Assembly (NCBI RefSeq): GCF_001887355.1
Contig: NZ_MPIN01000003.1
Location: 48,017 to 112,016, forward strand
From: Cystobacter ferrugineus
GTDB taxonomy: Bacteria > Myxococcota > Myxococcia > Myxococcales > Myxococcaceae
Direction of reading: 5' to 3'
DNA: 64,000 bases
The notes beneath the pieces were generated by a model. The model ran no database searches and was not told where the DNA came from. It saw nothing but the letters and a program-made list of their open reading frames with translations. The position numbers were made by a program, and so were the translations under genes. How positions within the stretch are numbered: the first letter of the stretch is position 1; each line of letters begins with the position of its first letter. Shown one piece after another: positions 61,668-64,000 of the stretch.

Positions 61668-64000
61668 ATGGCTCCTACCTCCCCCACGCAACAGTCCTCC
61701 ACTCTGGTCGAGCTCCTCGAGGAGCACGCGTCCCGGAATCCATCCCAGCACCTGTTCACCTTCCTGGAGGACACGGAGGGCGAGGAGAGCACCGTGACCT
61801 ACGGGGAGCTGGACCGGCGCGCGCGGATGATCGCCGCTTCGCTCCAGGTGCTCGCCGCTCCCGGTGAGCGGGTCCTCCTGCTGTATCCCCCCGGGCTCGA
61901 GTACATCGCGGGATTCTTCGGCTGCCTCTATGCCGGCCTGGTCGCGGTACCCGCCTATCCGCCGGATCCCCTGCGCCTGGAGCGCACACTGCCCCGGCTC
62001 CGAGCGGTGATCCAGGACGCACAGGCCTCCGTGGTGCTCACCACCTCGTTCATCCAGTCGGTGGGCGAGAGCCTCTTCGAGCAGGCGCCGGACCTCGGGG
62101 CCCTGCGCTGGGTGGCCACCGACGGGCTGCCCGCGAGCGCCGCGGACACCTGGCTCCGGCCCCACGTGGAGCCAGAGACGCTCGCCTTCCTCCAGTACAC
62201 CTCCGGCTCCACGGGAATGCCCAAGGGGGTCATGCTCACCCACGGCAACCTGATGCACAACCTCGGGCTGATCTCCCACGCCTTCCGGCTGCGGCCCGAC
62301 AGCTCCAGCGTCCTCTGGCTGCCGCCGTACCACGACATGGGGCTCATCGGCGGCATCCTCTCGACCCTCTACACGGGCATGAGGACGACGCTCATGTCGC
62401 CACTGAGCTTCCTCAAGAATCCCTTCCGGTGGCTGGAAGCCCTCTCCCGCGCCAGGGCCACCGTCGGCGGCGGCCCCAACTTCGCCTTCGACCTCTGCGT
62501 CCGCAAGGTGACCGAGGAGCAACGCCAACTCCTGGACTTGAGCCACTGGGAGTTGGCCTTCTCGGGGGCCGAGCCGATCCGGCCGGAGACACTCGACCGG
62601 TTCACCCGCGCCTTCGCGCCCAGCGGCTTCCGCCGGGAGGCGTTCTATCCCTGCTACGGGCTGGCCGAGGCAACCCTCCTGGTCTCCGGCGGCGAGGTGT
62701 CCGACCCTCCCATCCTGTTCGCGTCGAGCGCGGCGGCCCTGGAGCGCAACCAGGTGGAGGAGGCCCGCTTTGGACAGCCGGACTCGCGGCTGCTGGTCGG
62801 GTGTGGCCGAACACCTCGGGAGCAGGAGATCCTCATCATGGATCCGGAGTCCCTGGCGCGCTGCCCCGCGGGCCGGGTGGGGGAGATCTGGGTCAGCGGC
62901 CCGAGCGTCGCACGGGGCTACTGGCGCAAGCCCGAGGAGACCCGGCGGATCTTCCAGGCGAGGCCCTCGGATGGGGGCGAGCGCGTCTATCTTCGGACGG
63001 GAGACCTGGGTTTCCTGAAGGACGGGGAGCTCTTCGTCACCGGCCGACAGAAGGACGTCGTCATCATCCGCGGGCGCAACCACTACCCGCAGGACCTGGA
63101 GCAGACGGCGGAGCAGAGCCACCCGACGCTGCGGCCGGGCTGCACGGCGGCGTTCTCGCTCGAGGTGGAGGGGGAAGAGCGGCTCGTGCTCGTCCAGGAG
63201 ATCGACGTGCGCCGGGCCGGAGATCTGCGTCAACAACTCGAGGCCGGTGAGGCAGCGGCGGCGGCCATCCGCCAGCGTCTGGCCGAGGTGCATGAGGTGC
63301 AGCTCCATGCCCTGGCGCTGATCGAGCCGGGCAGCATCCCGAAGACCTCCAGTGGGAAGATCCAGCGAAGGGCGGCCCGGGACGCGTTCCGCGAGGGCGA
63401 GCTGCGCATCGTGCTCCAGTGGTGCGAGACGACCCGGCGCGAAGAGCGGCTCCCACCAGCCCCCGAGCCGGCACCGGTCATCCGGGACACGGTGGAGCCC
63501 GTGGGGCAAGGAACGGTGGAGGAGATCCAGACCTGGTTGGTGGCGTGTGTCGCCGAGCGGTTACGGGTTCCCGAGGCCTCGGTGGATCCATCTCGGCCCA
63601 TCACCAGCTACGGCCTGGACTCGCTGGCCGCGGTGGAGCTGGCCCATATGTTCGAGAAGAAGCTGGGCGTCCCCGTCTCCATGGAGATCCTGCTGAGAGG
63701 CCCCAGCCTCACGGAGCTGGCACGGCAGATCCTCGCCCAGCGAACCGTGGCGGCCGGACAGCCCGGGCCCCAGCTCCAGCGTCTGCCGCGAAACGGTCCG
63801 CTGCCGCTGTCATTCGCGCAGCAGAGGCTGTGGTTCCTGGAGCAGATGGAGCCCGGCGGCGCCCGCTACAACCTCCCCGCGGCCCTGCGCATGGAAGGGC
63901 CTCTCGACGTGGCCGCCCTCGAGCACGGCTTCCTGCACCTGGTGCAGCGCCACGAATCCCTGCGCACCACCTTCCGCCTCGACTCCCACGGGCCCGTGCA
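61668..64000 (+). CDS. Lipopeptide NRPS, FAAL-ACP-condensation start, continues past the window
   Basis: At least 777 residues; the frame is open to the right edge. Residues ~1-590 are a fatty acyl-AMP ligase (FAAL): YTSGSTGMPKGVMLTHGN, PYHDMGLIGGIL, VGGGPNFAFDLCVRKV (the FAAL insertion region), YGLAEATLL, YLRTGDLGFL and GSIPKTSSGKIQRRA. Residues ~610-690 form a carrier domain with Ser652 (YGLDSL). A condensation domain begins near 700 (motif C1 SFAQQRLWFLEQ from 715). This order loads a fatty acid and condenses it with the first amino acid, as in lipopeptide synthetases. ATG 61668 is chosen, although no good ribosome site is visible. Confidence 0.93.
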   Translation, partial: MAPTSPTQQSSTLVELLEEHASRNPSQHLFTFLEDTEGEESTVTYGELDRRARMIAASLQVLAAPGERVLLLYPPGLEYIAGFFGCLYAGLVAVPAYPPDPLRLERTLPRLRAVIQDAQASVVLTTSFIQSVGESLFEQAPDLGALRWVATDGLPASAADTWLRPHVEPETLAFLQYTSGSTGMPKGVMLTHGNLMHNLGLISHAFRLRPDSSSVLWLPPYHDMGLIGGILSTLYTGMRTTLMSPLSFLKNPFRWLEALSRARATVGGGPNFAFDLCVRKVTEEQRQLLDLSHWELAFSGAEPIRPETLDRFTRAFAPSGFRREAFYPCYGLAEATLLVSGGEVSDPPILFASSAAALERNQVEEARFGQPDSRLLVGCGRTPREQEILIMDPESLARCPAGRVGEIWVSGPSVARGYWRKPEETRRIFQARPSDGGERVYLRTGDLGFLKDGELFVTGRQKDVVIIRGRNHYPQDLEQTAEQSHPTLRPGCTAAFSLEVEGEERLVLVQEIDVRRAGDLRQQLEAGEAAAAAIRQRLAEVHEVQLHALALIEPGSIPKTSSGKIQRRAARDAFREGELRIVLQWCETTRREERLPPAPEPAPVIRDTVEPVGQGTVEEIQTWLVACVAERLRVPEASVDPSRPITSYGLDSLAAVELAHMFEKKLGVPVSMEILLRGPSLTELARQILAQRTVAAGQPGPQLQRLPRNGPLPLSFAQQRLWFLEQMEPGGARYNLPAALRMEGPLDVAALEHGFLHLVQRHESLRTTFRLDSHGPV

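Overview
The window reads as chromosomal DNA of a myxobacterium, most likely of the Cystobacterineae (Archangium/Cystobacter-like). The evidence is a GC content near 70 percent, strong G/C third-position bias, frequent GTG starts, four Hanks-type Ser/Thr kinases, hybrid regulators, many large lipoproteins, and a SitA-type social-toxin relic of the kind known from Myxococcus. Taxonomy is an inference from gene style.

Layout. (1) 1-9.6 kb is accessory DNA: a partial amidohydrolase, a beta-helix lipoprotein, a UshA-like phosphatase lipoprotein, an isocitrate-lyase-superfamily gene remnant, an RCC1-repeat lipoprotein, an IS91-type transposase scrap, a lone receiver protein, a decayed SitA toxin/Imm11 immunity pair and an orphan radical SAM enzyme. 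(2) 9.6-15.5 kb has a GspE-N-domain/GAF-like protein and polysaccharide genes (sugar-1-phosphate transferase, two GT4 glycosyltransferases). (3) 15.5-16.9 kb is a two-gene patch of visibly lower GC. (4) 16.9-31.7 kb is mostly minus-strand core genes: a truncated UvrC homologue, a secreted protein, a Ser/Thr kinase, and a very compact purH-TPR protein-purD-lptF-lptG-O-antigen-ligase operon preceded by a sigma-region-4-only protein. (5) 31.8-49.3 kb is signalling and envelope: two PEGA-type kinases, a large anchor-D/VWA lipoprotein, pssA, a histidine kinase-Ser/Thr kinase-histidine kinase series, a PadR/methyltransferase divergent pair and another lipoprotein.

(6) 49.5-64 kb is a lipopeptide-type biosynthetic locus that runs off the right edge. 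A LuxR-type regulator is followed by a heme-oxygenase-like diiron/cupin fusion, a short-chain dehydrogenase, an unknown protein with a zincin-like HDVGH...E motif, a GNAT acetyltransferase, an NnrU-like membrane protein, an amidohydrolase_2, a free-standing ACP and a stand-alone acyl-adenylating enzyme, all on the minus strand. Facing them are a two-domain protein (degenerate extended SDR plus alpha/beta hydrolase with an apparent Cys nucleophile) and a FAAL-ACP-condensation NRPS start. My reading is that the ligase/ACP pair makes a carrier-bound acid that is tailored by the diiron/cupin enzyme, SDR and others, while FAAL lipidates the NRPS product. A dyad motif (CCCTATAC-N10-GTATGGGG) recurs at boundaries of three transcription units here and may be a regulatory site. 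No rRNA, tRNA, CRISPR array or intact mobile element was recognised.
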